In this document: one piece after another, positions 43,152 through 52,191 of the stretch | Numbering within the stretch: the first letter of the stretch is position 1 | Layout of the letters: each line of letters starts with the position of its first letter | Assembly (NCBI RefSeq): GCF_900094545.1 | Contig: NZ_FMAH01000007.1 | Coordinates: forward strand, 1 to 64,000 | Source of the DNA: Martinezella miluonensis | GTDB taxonomy: Bacteria > Pseudomonadota > Alphaproteobacteria > Rhizobiales > Rhizobiaceae | Reading direction: 5' to 3' | Length of the DNA stretch: 64,000 nt | Program-made: the position numbers and the translations under genes | The notes under the pieces: model-generated | Databases searched by the model: none | Told to the model about the DNA's origin: nothing | What the model saw: the letters and a program-made list of their open reading frames with translations, nothing else

Positions 43152-45557
43152 ATGGGTGGAGCGTCCTTGATGCCAGCAAAGCTGGAATGCCTGAAGGATT
43201 TGGAGCGGCAGGCTCTGTGGCACGCATGCTGGATGATCCACAATGCCAATCATCTGCGCGAAAAAGGAGAGGTGAAGGTCGGGGGACATCAGGCTTCTTC
43301 GGCATCGCTCATCTCGATCATGACGGCCCTCTACTTCCACGTATTGCGGCCGGAGGATCGCGTCGCCGTCAAGCCGCACGCCTCGCCCGTTTTCCACGGC
43401 ATCCAGTATCTGATGGGCAACCAGACGCAGGAGAAGCTGCAGAATTTCCGCGGCTTCGGCGGCGCGCAATCCTATCCGAGCCGCACGAAGGACATCGACG
43501 ACGTCGACTTCTCCACCGGCTCCGTCGGCCTCGGTGTCGCAATCACCGCTTTTGCCTCGATCGTGCAGGATTATATCGCCGCCAAGTCGTGGTCGAAGGG
43601 GCGCCCGGCGGGCCGGATGATCGCTCTGGTCGGCGATGCCGAATTGGACGAGGGAAACATCTACGAATGCCTGCAGGAAGGCTGGAAACACGATCTGCGC
43701 AATACATGGTGGGTGATCGATTATAACCGCCAGAGCCTGGATGGTGTGGTGCGCGAGGGATTGTGGCAGCGCATCGAAGGCATTTTCACCGCCTTCGGCT
43801 GGGATGTGAAGGTGCTGAAATATGGCGCGCTTCAGCAGGCTGCCTTCAAGGAACCCGGCGGCGAGGCGCTGCGTGGCTGGATCGACCGCTGCCCGAACCA
43901 GCTCTATTCCGCGCTGACCTTCCAGGGCGGCAGCGCCTGGCGCAAGCGGCTCAGTGACGAAATCGGCACGGAAGCGGGCGTTGCCGAACTTCTCGCAGTT
44001 CGCAGTGACGAGCAGCTTTCCGACCTTATGAACAATCTCGGCGGCCATTGCGTCGAGACGCTAACCCGCACCTTCGAGAGCATCGACCATGACCGGCCGA
44101 CGGTGTTCCTGGCCTATACGATCAAGGGCTGGGGCACGCCGCTTGCCGGCCACAAGGACAACCATGCCGGCTTGATGACCAAGGCGCAGATGGAAGCCTT
44201 CCAGACCCGCATCGGGGTCAAGCCTGGGGAAGAATGGGAAAAATTCGGCGCGATCCGCTCGCCCGAGCCGGTGCGCAACTTCCTCAAGACCGTCCCCTTC
44301 TTCTCCGACGGCAAGCGGCGCTTCAGCGCGCCCAAGCTGCCCTCTGCCGGGCCGATCTTCCTCGACGATCGCGAATTGTCGACGCAGGCCGGCTTCGGCA
44401 AGATTCTTGACGCACTTGCGCAGCGCAACGACGCGCTTTCCGCACGTATCGTCACCACGGCGCCCGACGTCACCGTCTCGACCAATCTCGGCCCCTGGGT
44501 CAATCGTCGCGGCCTCTTCGCCCGTGAACAGCTGGCCGATACGTTCCGCGACGAGCGCGTGCCGTCGACGCAGAAATGGGAATTCGGACCGGCCGGCCAG
44601 CATATCGAGCTCGGCATTGCCGAGATGAACCTCTTCTTGCTGCTCGGGGCCGCAGGCCTCTCGCATTCGCTGTTTGGCGAACAGCTGCTGCCGATCGGCA
44701 CCGTCTACGACCCCTTCGTGGCACGCGGTCTAGATGCGCTGAACTATGCCTGCTATCAGGACGCACGCTTCATGATCGTCGGCACACCTTCCGGCGTGAC
44801 GCTGGCGCCCGAAGGCGGTGCACACCAGTCGATCGGGTCGCAGCTCATCGGCATGAGCCAGGACGGATTGGCAAGCTTCGAACCAGCCTATCTCGACGAG
44901 CTGTCCGTCATTATGGATTGGGCGTTCGACTACATGCAGCGCGATGGCGATGCGACGCACGACCCCCGCACCTGGCTTCGGGACGAAACCGGCGGCTCCA
45001 TCTATCTGCGCCTGACGACGAGGCCGCTGGAGCAGATAGCGCTGCGCCGCGAGGACGCCGCCTTCCGGCAGGGTGTGATCGACGGAGCCTATTGGTTGCG
45101 CAAGCCTTCCGCCCGCACTCGCATCGTCCTTGCCTATCAAGGCTGCATCGCGCCGGAAGTGCTAATGGCGGCGGGAAGCATGGCAGAAGCATACGGCGAT
45201 GTGGCGGTACTGGCAGTCACGTCGACCGATCGGCTGAATGCCGGCTGGACGGCTGCGCAGCGAGCGCGTCGCCACGGCCATTTTGGTGCTCATAGCCATA
45301 TCGAAGCGCTGCTCGGCAGCGTTTCCCGTGCCGCCAGCCTGATCACCGTTACGGATGGCCATCCGGCAACGCTTGGCTGGCTCGGCTCGGTGCATGGTCA
45401 TAGAACCGTGTCGCTCGGCGTCGAGCACTTCGGGCAGACCGGAACGATCGCCGATCTCTATGCCCATTTCGGTATCGACACTCACGCCATCGTCGAAACG
45501 GCCGAAGCTCTGACACGCAGCGAAACCGCCATACCGTTAGGGGTGAGCGCGGCCTAA
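43152..45557 (+). CDS. Transketolase-like thiamine enzyme (homodimeric 2-oxoacid dehydrogenase E1-like, MdeB type)
   Basis: The protein has 801 residues, slightly shorter than AceE (about 890). The TPP domain has 'GHQASSASLISIMTALYF', 'FSTGSVGLGVAITAFA', and the diphosphate/Mg motif 'GDAELDEGNIYE' through 'WWVIDYNRQSLDG'. The pyrimidine domain has 'ELGIAEMNLFLLLGAAGLS', and a C-terminal transketolase domain follows. With an Lrp gene divergent, the arrangement resembles mdeB-mdeR of Pseudomonas, in which a 2-oxobutyrate dehydrogenase E1 takes part in methionine catabolism. 2-Oxobutyrate decarboxylation would yield propionyl-CoA, feeding the pcc operon 13 kb away; this link is speculative. No E2 or E3 gene is present. 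Confidence 0.8.
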   Translation: MGGASLMPAKLECLKDLERQALWHACWMIHNANHLREKGEVKVGGHQASSASLISIMTALYFHVLRPEDRVAVKPHASPVFHGIQYLMGNQTQEKLQNFRGFGGAQSYPSRTKDIDDVDFSTGSVGLGVAITAFASIVQDYIAAKSWSKGRPAGRMIALVGDAELDEGNIYECLQEGWKHDLRNTWWVIDYNRQSLDGVVREGLWQRIEGIFTAFGWDVKVLKYGALQQAAFKEPGGEALRGWIDRCPNQLYSALTFQGGSAWRKRLSDEIGTEAGVAELLAVRSDEQLSDLMNNLGGHCVETLTRTFESIDHDRPTVFLAYTIKGWGTPLAGHKDNHAGLMTKAQMEAFQTRIGVKPGEEWEKFGAIRSPEPVRNFLKTVPFFSDGKRRFSAPKLPSAGPIFLDDRELSTQAGFGKILDALAQRNDALSARIVTTAPDVTVSTNLGPWVNRRGLFAREQLADTFRDERVPSTQKWEFGPAGQHIELGIAEMNLFLLLGAAGLSHSLFGEQLLPIGTVYDPFVARGLDALNYACYQDARFMIVGTPSGVTLAPEGGAHQSIGSQLIGMSQDGLASFEPAYLDELSVIMDWAFDYMQRDGDATHDPRTWLRDETGGSIYLRLTTRPLEQIALRREDAAFRQGVIDGAYWLRKPSARTRIVLAYQGCIAPEVLMAAGSMAEAYGDVAVLAVTSTDRLNAGWTAAQRARRHGHFGAHSHIEALLGSVSRAASLITVTDGHPATLGWLGSVHGHRTVSLGVEHFGQTGTIADLYAHFGIDTHAIVETAEALTRSETAIPLGVSAA

Positions 45558-45741
45558 CGCCGTGCAAGACCGTGAGAGCGAAGCGCTCCAGAAGAAACGG
45601 GGGGACCGATCAAAAGGCAGGATCTGGCGATAGGTTCGGCACCTGACCGATCCCCTCGGCAGATCGCCAGGCTCTTGCACGTCACGACGTTCAATCAGCC
45701 GACCATCGCGGATCGCATCCCTATACGACGCCGACGCGCGA

Positions 45742-46047
45742 TCAGAAGCTTGAAACTCTCTTTGCCTTAAGCTTCGTTCTCGCAACGGTCACATAAAAGT
45801 AGTTCTTGAGCTCGGACAGACAGGCCTTCACCTTGCCTTCGACCACATTGCGATCCCCTTTGGTCACTTCCGCTTCGCCATTGTGATATCGCATCAATGC
45901 ATCAATGTTTTGATCGCAATCGGTCATTTGCTTCTGCAAACCGTCGGCCTGGCGCTCGGCATCGAGCGGCCATCTGTTCAGCGCACCGCTGGCAACTATC
46001 ATCATAAAGGCGCCAGTCGCGACTAGCTTCAGAATGCCACTCATCAT
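45742..46047 (-). CDS. Hypothetical secreted or membrane-anchored small protein
   Basis: This 101-residue ORF has an N-terminal hydrophobic segment (about 4-22, 'GILKLVATGAFMMIVASGA') that could be a signal peptide or anchor. A helical, charged remainder follows with two cysteines (in 'MTDCDQN' and 'VKACLSE') and a basic C-terminus. No family was recognised. The 184 bp before it (45558-45741) and the 204 bp after its start (46048-46251) carry no convincing gene. Confidence 0.45.
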   Translation of the reverse strand: MMSGILKLVATGAFMMIVASGALNRWPLDAERQADGLQKQMTDCDQNIDALMRYHNGEAEVTKGDRNVVEGKVKACLSELKNYFYVTVARTKLKAKRVSSF

Positions 46048-46251
46048 GCCTCGCTAGAATCCCCGGCGCGCAACTGCCAGAGATTGTATTCCAGGCATAA
46101 CCGGAAATGCAACCAATCACACAACGACAATCATGGATTGTCCTTGACGACCGCCTTTTCAGGGCATCCGCGATCGAACCGCCTCATCGACAAGAGCATG
46201 ACCATTGTCGTATGGCGAGAAGTCCGAAAGCCCTTCGCCGCGGCGTACCCG

Positions 46252-47106
46252 TCATAGATCGGAACCGGCGAACGCGACTGTATTTCTGCCGCTTGCTTTC
46301 GCCGCGTAGAGATTTCTGTCCGCCGCGCCAAGGCAGCTTTCGGCGTCGAAGCCTGCTACGCAATAGACCGCGCCGATGCTTGCGGAAACACGCACGATCG
46401 CGCCCGAAGGAGCGCGGACGTCCAAACGCGCGATGGCGAGCCTGATCTCCTCGCAGCGTTTAAACATGTCTTCGGCAGCCATATCCCCGAAGAAGAGCAC
46501 GAACTCCTCGCCTCCCAATCGGCCAGCTATGTCGCTGCGACCGCAATGGGCGTTCAACACCTGCCCGGCTTTCCGCAAGACTTCATCACCGGTAGCATGT
46601 CCATATCGGTCGTTGATCGACTTGAAATGATCGAGGTCGAGAAACAGCAGCCCTCCGGACATGCCCATTTTACTGGCGCCGGTCAGCTCTCTTTGAAAAG
46701 TCTGGCGGTTGAGAACGTTTGTCAGCCCATCCGGCCGTGATTGCAGCCGCAGCTCTTCATAAGCCCTGGCAAGCTCCATGACTGCGCTCGAAGCGATAGA
46801 CTCGGCCCGCTGCAGCTTCTCCGAATGACGAAAATGAACGGCCGAAGCCGGGATGGCGATTGCCAGCGGACAAAGAATAGCCATCGCCAAGCCGGCGCCA
46901 TCGACCTGGCCGCCGAGAAGCGGAACGACACTAAAGCAGATTGCCAAGGAGGCCATAAGAGACAGGAGGCCGGTCAAAACGGCCTTGAAGAGGACAATAC
47001 GCATAGCAAGACCGGCGGATCGTTGGCACCGGGGTCCATTAGCGATGATTTCCTTAAGATCCTCTACACGAATACGTAAAAACCCATTTATCCGTATCGG
47101 AGCCAT
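46252..47106 (-). CDS. Membrane-bound GGDEF diguanylate cyclase
   Basis: The protein has 284 residues. A short N-terminal tail precedes two TM helices (about 35-60 and 72-95), a coiled linker, and a GGDEF domain (about 122-284) with 'DGLTNVLNRQTFQRE', 'FLDLDHFKSINDRYGHATGDEVL' in parts, and the active-site GGEEF loop in 'GRLGGEEFVLFF'. It should make c-di-GMP from two GTP. No RxxD inhibitory site is apparent five residues before the loop. The start could also be the internal ATG at 47004. It stands alone and is divergent from the aap genes. Confidence 0.88.
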   Translation of the reverse strand: MAPIRINGFLRIRVEDLKEIIANGPRCQRSAGLAMRIVLFKAVLTGLLSLMASLAICFSVVPLLGGQVDGAGLAMAILCPLAIAIPASAVHFRHSEKLQRAESIASSAVMELARAYEELRLQSRPDGLTNVLNRQTFQRELTGASKMGMSGGLLFLDLDHFKSINDRYGHATGDEVLRKAGQVLNAHCGRSDIAGRLGGEEFVLFFGDMAAEDMFKRCEEIRLAIARLDVRAPSGAIVRVSASIGAVYCVAGFDAESCLGAADRNLYAAKASGRNTVAFAGSDL

Positions 47107-47425
47107 GCGCTCCCCGGCTGGGCGGGCTTGTTATCGACATCAGGCGGGTATGCGCGACGGAGCGTCTAGCGGAAAGCGATCTCTGGCTGCATTATTGTAC
47201 ACAATAAAACACGATTGCACTTCTTTTTCACGCCCTTTGGTTACCGCATCCAGCGCGTACGGCACAGAATTGCCTTATAAATCCAATCTCGCCGAGAATA
47301 TTGGACCGAACCTCAAACGTGATGTTGTTATGGATTCACTTTCATTGTAGACAATCATTGTGTGCAAACTGGAGCCATGCGGAGGAGCGTGGAATTGCAC
47401 AAACTTAAAAAATGGGAGGAATCTT
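47107..47425. other. Divergent gap upstream of aapJ with TTGT..ACAA sites
   Basis: These 319 bp carry no gene but hold two palindromes typical of GntR/FCD operators: TTATTGT-AC-ACAATAA (47192-47207), and ATTGT-AG-ACAAT (47344-47355) with an adjacent ATTGTGTGCAA. They flank an AT-rich stretch that probably contains the aapJ promoter. No GntR gene is near; the one at 396-1097 has a related palindrome at 332. Confidence 0.5.
47192..47355. promoter_or_regulatory. Pair of putative GntR-type operators upstream of aapJ
   Basis: The distal site at 47192-47207 has perfect 7-bp arms (TTATTGT/ACAATAA) around AC. The proximal site at 47344-47355 has 5-bp arms (ATTGT/ACAAT) around AG and lies about 70 bp before the aapJ ATG. 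Their centres are about 150 bp apart, compatible with looping. The regulator is not identified. Confidence 0.45.
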
Positions 47426-48454
47426 ATGAAACGTGGGATCTTATGGGCGGGTGTCGCATGTGCGCTCACCACCCTTGGCGCGCTGGCGCCGACTGTTTCC
47501 CGGGCAGATACGCTCGACACGGTCAGACAGCGCGGCAAACTGGTATGCGGCGTATCGCTGGCCAATCCGGGCTTTGCAGCGCCGAACGACAAGGGGCGGA
47601 TGGAAGGGTTTGATGCCGATATCTGCCGCGCCGTTGCCGCTGCAGTGTTTGGCGATGGTGAAAAAGTCGATTTCGTTCCCACCAACATCAACACTCGTTT
47701 CCAGGCCCTGCAATCCGGCGAGATCGACATCCTGTCCCGTCAGACGACGCTGACTTATTCTCGTGACGCCTCGCTCGGTCTCGATTTCGGTCCTTATGTC
47801 TTCTTTGACGGTCAGGGCCTGATGGTTCCGAAGTCGCTGGGGATCAACAGCGCCAGGGAACTGAAGGACGCGGCCATCTGCACCCTGCCGGGAACGACCA
47901 CCGCTCAGAACCTCAGCGATTTCTTCGCGGCCCAGGGCGCCAAGTTCGAAATGGTCGTCTTCGAGAGCCCCGACGAAAATCGCGCGGCCTTCTTCGGCGG
48001 CCGTTGCGAAGCCATTTCCTCCGACCGCTCTGACCTGGCCTCGATCCGTGCGGTTGCCAACAATCCGGACGATTACGTCATTCTTCCCGAAACGATTTCG
48101 AAGGAGCCGCTCGCTCCGGCGGTTCGGCAGAACGATTCAAACTGGCGAGACATCGTATCCTGGTCTGAATGGATGGTGATGGCGGCTGAGGAAAAGGGCA
48201 TCACTCAGGCCAACGTCGACGAAAAGTTGAAAACCAGCGACCAGGAAATCCAGCGTATGCTCGGGGCAACGGACGAACTCGGGCCGATGCTCAAGCTGGA
48301 CAAGAAGTGGGGCTACAACATCATCAAGTCGGTCGGCAATTACGGTGAAATCTTCAATCGTAATCTTGGCGAAAAAACCCGGCTCGGCCTGACGCGTGGT
48401 CCGAATGTGCCGTGGAATGCCGGGGGTCTGCTCTATGCCCCGCCCTTCCGTTAA
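47426..48454 (+). CDS. aapJ: General L-amino-acid ABC transporter, periplasmic binding protein
   Basis: The ATG at 47426 (GGAGG 6 bases upstream) gives 342 residues with a signal peptide ending near 'VSRADTLDTV'. Family blocks are 'RGKLVCGVSLANPGFAAPNDKG' in parts, 'GFDADICRAVAAAVFGD', 'LSRQTTLTYSRDASLGLDFGP', 'CTLPGTTTAQNLSDFFA' and the C-terminal 'NVPWNAGGLLYAPPFR'. These match the AapJ/BztA group that binds many L-amino acids. It heads a three-gene set with two permeases and is controlled by the GntR-like sites upstream. Confidence 0.92.
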   Translation: MKRGILWAGVACALTTLGALAPTVSRADTLDTVRQRGKLVCGVSLANPGFAAPNDKGRMEGFDADICRAVAAAVFGDGEKVDFVPTNINTRFQALQSGEIDILSRQTTLTYSRDASLGLDFGPYVFFDGQGLMVPKSLGINSARELKDAAICTLPGTTTAQNLSDFFAAQGAKFEMVVFESPDENRAAFFGGRCEAISSDRSDLASIRAVANNPDDYVILPETISKEPLAPAVRQNDSNWRDIVSWSEWMVMAAEEKGITQANVDEKLKTSDQEIQRMLGATDELGPMLKLDKKWGYNIIKSVGNYGEIFNRNLGEKTRLGLTRGPNVPWNAGGLLYAPPFR

Positions 48455-48524
48455 GGAAGCCCGTCCCGTGCTCGTATTTCGAACACGGGACATCCTCTGC
48501 TCTCAAATTTGACCGGAAAAGCGC

Positions 48525-49673
48525 ATGGCTTTGTTTCATGACGTGCGGTATCGCGCGCTATTCTATCAGTGCCTGGTCGTCGTGCTTGTTGCCGCACTCG
48601 CCTGGTCGATGTTTACGACAGCCGGTCACAATCTGGCAAAACAGGATATCGCGACGGGTTTCGGTTATCTCTCGAGACAAGCAGGCTTCGTGATCAGCGA
48701 AGCGGCGATCGCTTATGAGCCAACCGATACCGTTGCGCGCGCACTGCTGGTCGGGATTGCGAATACGGTGAAAGTATCGCTGTTATCGGCAATCCTCGGT
48801 ACCCTGCTCGGGCTGCTGGTCGGCATCGGCCGAATGTCGCGCAACCCTTTGCTGCAGCGGCTGATGCTCGTCTATATCGAGGTCCTGCGCAACGTCCCTT
48901 TGCTGCTGTATCTTCTATTCTGGTATGCCCTGGTCATCAACGTTCTGCCGCCCGTACGCGCAGCGTTGGAAATTGCGCCGCACATATATCTTTCCAACAG
49001 CGGGCTTGCCATTCCCGGCATGTCTTTCGTCGGCGGTTCTGCCGCTCCATTGGCCGCAATAGCCATCGGCTTGATGATAGCTTTCATCGTTTATCGCATT
49101 GCGTTGCGTCGGCGTCTTGCTCGCGGTCGATCGAATTATGGCGGGATAATTGCACTTGCAGCCGCTATTGCCCCGCTTTTTCTGGTCTGGCTTCTATATG
49201 GCATCAGCCTGAGCTGGGATATCCCACAGCAAGGTCGTTTCCGCTTGAGCGGCGGCCTTCAGATCCGGCCGGAATTCGTAGCACTTCTTTTCGGTCTTGC
49301 GCTGAACGTGTCGGCAAACGTAGCCGAGATCGTGCGTGCCGGCATTCAAGCCATCAGCAGGGGGCAATGGGAAGCCTCCATGGCGCTGGGTCTCTCACGC
49401 GGCCACGCGCTGCGCTTGATCATCCTGCCCCAGGCGCTACGCATCATGATCCCACCGCTGACGAACATTTATCTGACGGTCTTCAAGAACAGCTCGCTTG
49501 CGATCGCTATCGGCTACCCCGATCTCGTCATGGTGTCGAACACAATCATGAACCAAACGGGGCAGGCCATGGAAACCATAGCGCTGTTCATGGCGGTCTA
49601 TCTCGGCCTTTCCATCACCATTTCGCTCTTCATGAACTGGTACAATACCCGCATCGCGTTGAAGGATCGCTGA
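48525..49673 (+). CDS. aapQ: General L-amino-acid ABC transporter permease (AapQ/BztB)
   Basis: The protein has 382 residues, with GGAA before the ATG. The N-terminal 'RYRALFYQCLVVVLVAAL' TM and the long form with about eight TMs, including the insert 'GLAIPGMSFVGGSAAP', are typical of AapQ. The EAA loop is 'QWEASMALGLSRGHALRLIILPQ' in segments, and the C-terminus is 'FMNWYNTRIALKDR'. It forms a heterodimeric channel with AapM, whose ATG follows 3 bp later. Confidence 0.93.
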   Translation: MALFHDVRYRALFYQCLVVVLVAALAWSMFTTAGHNLAKQDIATGFGYLSRQAGFVISEAAIAYEPTDTVARALLVGIANTVKVSLLSAILGTLLGLLVGIGRMSRNPLLQRLMLVYIEVLRNVPLLLYLLFWYALVINVLPPVRAALEIAPHIYLSNSGLAIPGMSFVGGSAAPLAAIAIGLMIAFIVYRIALRRRLARGRSNYGGIIALAAAIAPLFLVWLLYGISLSWDIPQQGRFRLSGGLQIRPEFVALLFGLALNVSANVAEIVRAGIQAISRGQWEASMALGLSRGHALRLIILPQALRIMIPPLTNIYLTVFKNSSLAIAIGYPDLVMVSNTIMNQTGQAMETIALFMAVYLGLSITISLFMNWYNTRIALKDR

Positions 49674-49675
49674 CA

Positions 49676-50770
49676 ATGACTGATGTTGATCTCCCTTTGA
49701 CCGCGATTGCACCGCAACGGCCGCCCAAAAGCCAGGCCAACTGGATGCGGACATGGTTCGGAACACCCGGCAACACCTTGATCACGCTTGTCTGCGTCGG
49801 CGCCCTACTCGTGCTGGCAAAACTGGCGGTCGATTGGCTACTTGTAAAGGCCACATTCGCGGGAACACCGGCCGATTGTAAAAGCGGTTCGGGCGCGTGC
49901 TGGCCGTTTCTTGCGGCGAAACTACGCTACATGCTTTTCGGCTTCTACCCCTTCGAAGAACAGTGGCGGCCGCTTTTGGCATTGTCCTTGTTCCTCGGCG
50001 GCGCGCTGGTGTCGATGCTACCATGGCTATGGGGGCGAGCATTGTTTGGCGCTTGGTGCCTGGCGCTGATACCAGCGCTATATATCCTCATGGCTGGCGG
50101 CGTTTTCGGGCTGGTGCCGGTGCCAACAAGCCAATGGGGTGGCCTTCCGCTCTCGTTCCTGCTCTCGTTCGTCGGACTTGCCTGCGCGCTGCCTCTCGGA
50201 ATCTTCCTGGCTCTTTCCCGCGTATCCGAACTCCCGATCATCCGCATCCTCGCGGTCAGCTTCATCGAGATCGTACGTGGCGTTCCGCTGATCAGCATCC
50301 TGTTCATGGCCACGGTGATGCTGCCGCTCTTCATGCCTGAAGGCGTCACCATCGACAAACTGGTTCGGGCGCAAGTTGCCATCATTATCTTCGCCGCCGC
50401 CTATATCGCCGAAATCGTGCGCGGCGGCCTGCAGGATATACCGAGGGGTCAGATCGAAGCGGGGTCGGCGCTTGGCCTGCATTACTGGCTGGTGATGTTC
50501 AAGATCGTGCTTCCACAAGCCATGAAGAAAGTCATCCCTCCGCTGGTCGGCCTGTTCATCGGCTTCTTTCAGGACACGACGCTTGTGACCATCGTCGGCC
50601 TTCTCGACTTCCTCGATACCGTGCGGTCGGCCATGCGTGATCCCGCATGGCAGGGCATTGCGGTGCTCGAAAGCTATCTCTTCGCGGCCGCCTTCTATTT
50701 CACCTTCAGTGCGCTGATGGGCAGCTATAGCCGGTTTCTGGAGCGCTATTTCAAGACAACACACGACTAG
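49676..50770 (+). CDS. aapM: General L-amino-acid ABC transporter permease (AapM/BztC)
   Basis: The ATG at 49676 gives 364 residues. It contains 'VGLACALPLGIFLALSRVSELP' and the EAA motif in 'IEAGSALGLHYWLVMFKIVLPQ'. The C-terminal 'YSRFLERYFKTTHD' is AapM-like. The gene is followed by a convergent IalB-like gene. The expected ATPase (aapP) does not follow, so the complex must borrow an ATPase encoded elsewhere or be incomplete. Confidence 0.93.
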   Translation: MTDVDLPLTAIAPQRPPKSQANWMRTWFGTPGNTLITLVCVGALLVLAKLAVDWLLVKATFAGTPADCKSGSGACWPFLAAKLRYMLFGFYPFEEQWRPLLALSLFLGGALVSMLPWLWGRALFGAWCLALIPALYILMAGGVFGLVPVPTSQWGGLPLSFLLSFVGLACALPLGIFLALSRVSELPIIRILAVSFIEIVRGVPLISILFMATVMLPLFMPEGVTIDKLVRAQVAIIIFAAAYIAEIVRGGLQDIPRGQIEAGSALGLHYWLVMFKIVLPQAMKKVIPPLVGLFIGFFQDTTLVTIVGLLDFLDTVRSAMRDPAWQGIAVLESYLFAAAFYFTFSALMGSYSRFLERYFKTTHD

Positions 50771-50870
50771 CGAAGACCGCTTGGCTCAAGTTGCCGACGA
50801 GCTGCGCCTCGCAGCGCACTTTGTCATGCTTCGCCGGCAATTATAGGCCGCTCCTTGCAGACGTATCCAG

Positions 50871-51371
50871 TTACCGGACAATCGCTTCGGCCCGTGCAAG
50901 GGCGCTTGCAAAACCGTTGAGGGAAACCGGGAAAGTGACGATCTGTCCGGTGTCGGCAGCGATCGCATGGATCTGCAGCGTCTTGCCTGATTTCAACAAT
51001 GAAAGGCGCAGTGCATCGATATCAAGATCGACGAAGCAGCCGGCCGGCAATGCCGTGCGGAAGGGGATGGCGGGAGCCCGGCTGCCCTCGTCCACCTGCA
51101 GGACAACGCCCTTCTGGAACAGGAGCCCGAATGGCAGCACCAAGGTGCCCGTCACCCGCCCCGCATCGGGACGCAGTTCGATCAACAGCAGCCGTTGGCG
51201 TGTGTCGTTGTGGATCTGCTCCTGGACGATCACGCAGGATTTCTGCGTCGACGTCTCGTTGGCCTGGACCGCACCAAGGACGAGCCAGTCACCATGAACC
51301 TCGCGCAATGCATCGGCTCCACCCGGCAGGCGGGTCGTTCTGTCAGTGGTGGCTTGATCGGTCATGGTCAT
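50871..51371 (-). CDS. IalB-family (invasion-associated locus B) protein lacking a signal peptide
   Basis: From the ATG at 51371 the protein has 166 residues. Upstream in-frame starts exist but have poor sites. It shows the IalB pattern: 'GDWLVLGAVQANETSTQKSCVI', 'LPFGLLFQKGVVLQVD', 'FRTALPAGCFVDL', and the C-terminal 'PVSLNGFASALARA'. The two cysteines (in 'KSCVI' and 'AGCFV') match the conserved disulfide of the family. The paralogue just upstream has a Sec signal; this copy starts in polar sequence, so its location is unclear. It probably ends the TpsB-IalB-IalB transcript. Confidence 0.8.
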   Translation of the reverse strand: MTMTDQATTDRTTRLPGGADALREVHGDWLVLGAVQANETSTQKSCVIVQEQIHNDTRQRLLLIELRPDAGRVTGTLVLPFGLLFQKGVVLQVDEGSRAPAIPFRTALPAGCFVDLDIDALRLSLLKSGKTLQIHAIAADTGQIVTFPVSLNGFASALARAEAIVR

Positions 51372-51490
51372 TCTTTCGTTGAGCCTGACGCTTTGGCGAT
51401 GCAGGACAGGCAGTGGATAGATCGCGGAAATGCGGGATGCTCGTCTGGGCGCCCGCGTGGCGAGGGAAGAGGGCATGTGGATGGTCACAA

Positions 51491-52024
51491 CTACTTGGTC
51501 AGTTCCGCAACACGGTTGAGGGCGCCGGAAAAGCCCTTAAGGGAGACTGCGAACGTCACCGGCTTCGAGGGATTTATTGCCGAAACGGTGACATTGAGCG
51601 CCTTGCCAGCTCTGAGCTTGGTGATCGTGTCAGCTTCCAAAACCAGCGGCACCAGGCAGCCTTGCGGCACGCAAGTCGAAAACGGGAGCGGTGAGCCGAT
51701 GGAGTTGTCGTCGACCTTCAGCTGCGCGCCCGGCGCAAGTGCGAGCCCGAGCGGCAGAAGCAGCACGCCCTGGAACTTGCCATCGGCCGCCTTGCCGATC
51801 TCGGCCGTCAGCACGGCCTGATTGGTCTGGTTGTTTGTCTGGACCTGCCGGACGACACAGGCCGGCGCATTGTTCTGTATCTGGCAGACCACGCCCCAGT
51901 CGTCATAGGTCTCGACGAGCGAACTGGCGCCGCCTGGAAGGGAGGCCGCGCTTACCGACTGGGCCGCCAGCATGCCGACGGCAAACAAGGCACCAGCCAG
52001 CGAAGAGTAATGGAATGGAATCAT
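51491..52024 (-). CDS. IalB-family secreted protein
   Basis: The ATG at 52024 gives 177 residues; a TTG two codons upstream is an alternative with better AAGGA spacing. A Sec signal ('SSLAGALFAVGMLAAQSVSA', cleaved near residue 27) is followed by the IalB domain: 'YDDWGVVCQIQNNAPACVV', 'LPLGLALAPGAQLKVD', 'FSTCVPQGCLVPL' and 'FAVSLKGFSGALNRV'. Two cysteine pairs are present. IalB-like proteins are periplasmic or surface proteins first linked to erythrocyte invasion in Bartonella; in rhizobia their role is unknown. It sits between a TpsB transporter and a second paralogue. Confidence 0.87.
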   Translation of the reverse strand: MIPFHYSSLAGALFAVGMLAAQSVSAASLPGGASSLVETYDDWGVVCQIQNNAPACVVRQVQTNNQTNQAVLTAEIGKAADGKFQGVLLLPLGLALAPGAQLKVDDNSIGSPLPFSTCVPQGCLVPLVLEADTITKLRAGKALNVTVSAINPSKPVTFAVSLKGFSGALNRVAELTK

Positions 52025-52191
52025 GATCAAAAATATCCTTGTGGTCGCAAGTTCGCATATACTTGAGAGACATTCTGAAATGACTGCACCAGGTCCGCAG
52101 CATGGCTCGCTCCATCGAGGTCGGCTGCGCCGATAGCAGGATCCTGCTGGGGAGCATCATGCGGATGCGGGTAGTGGGCCACGTCGTCGTC

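Noticed and set aside
45537-45785. Short minus-strand frame after the E1-like gene
   Set aside because: No ribosome site, overlaps the E1 stop and the hypothetical gene, and resembles no family.
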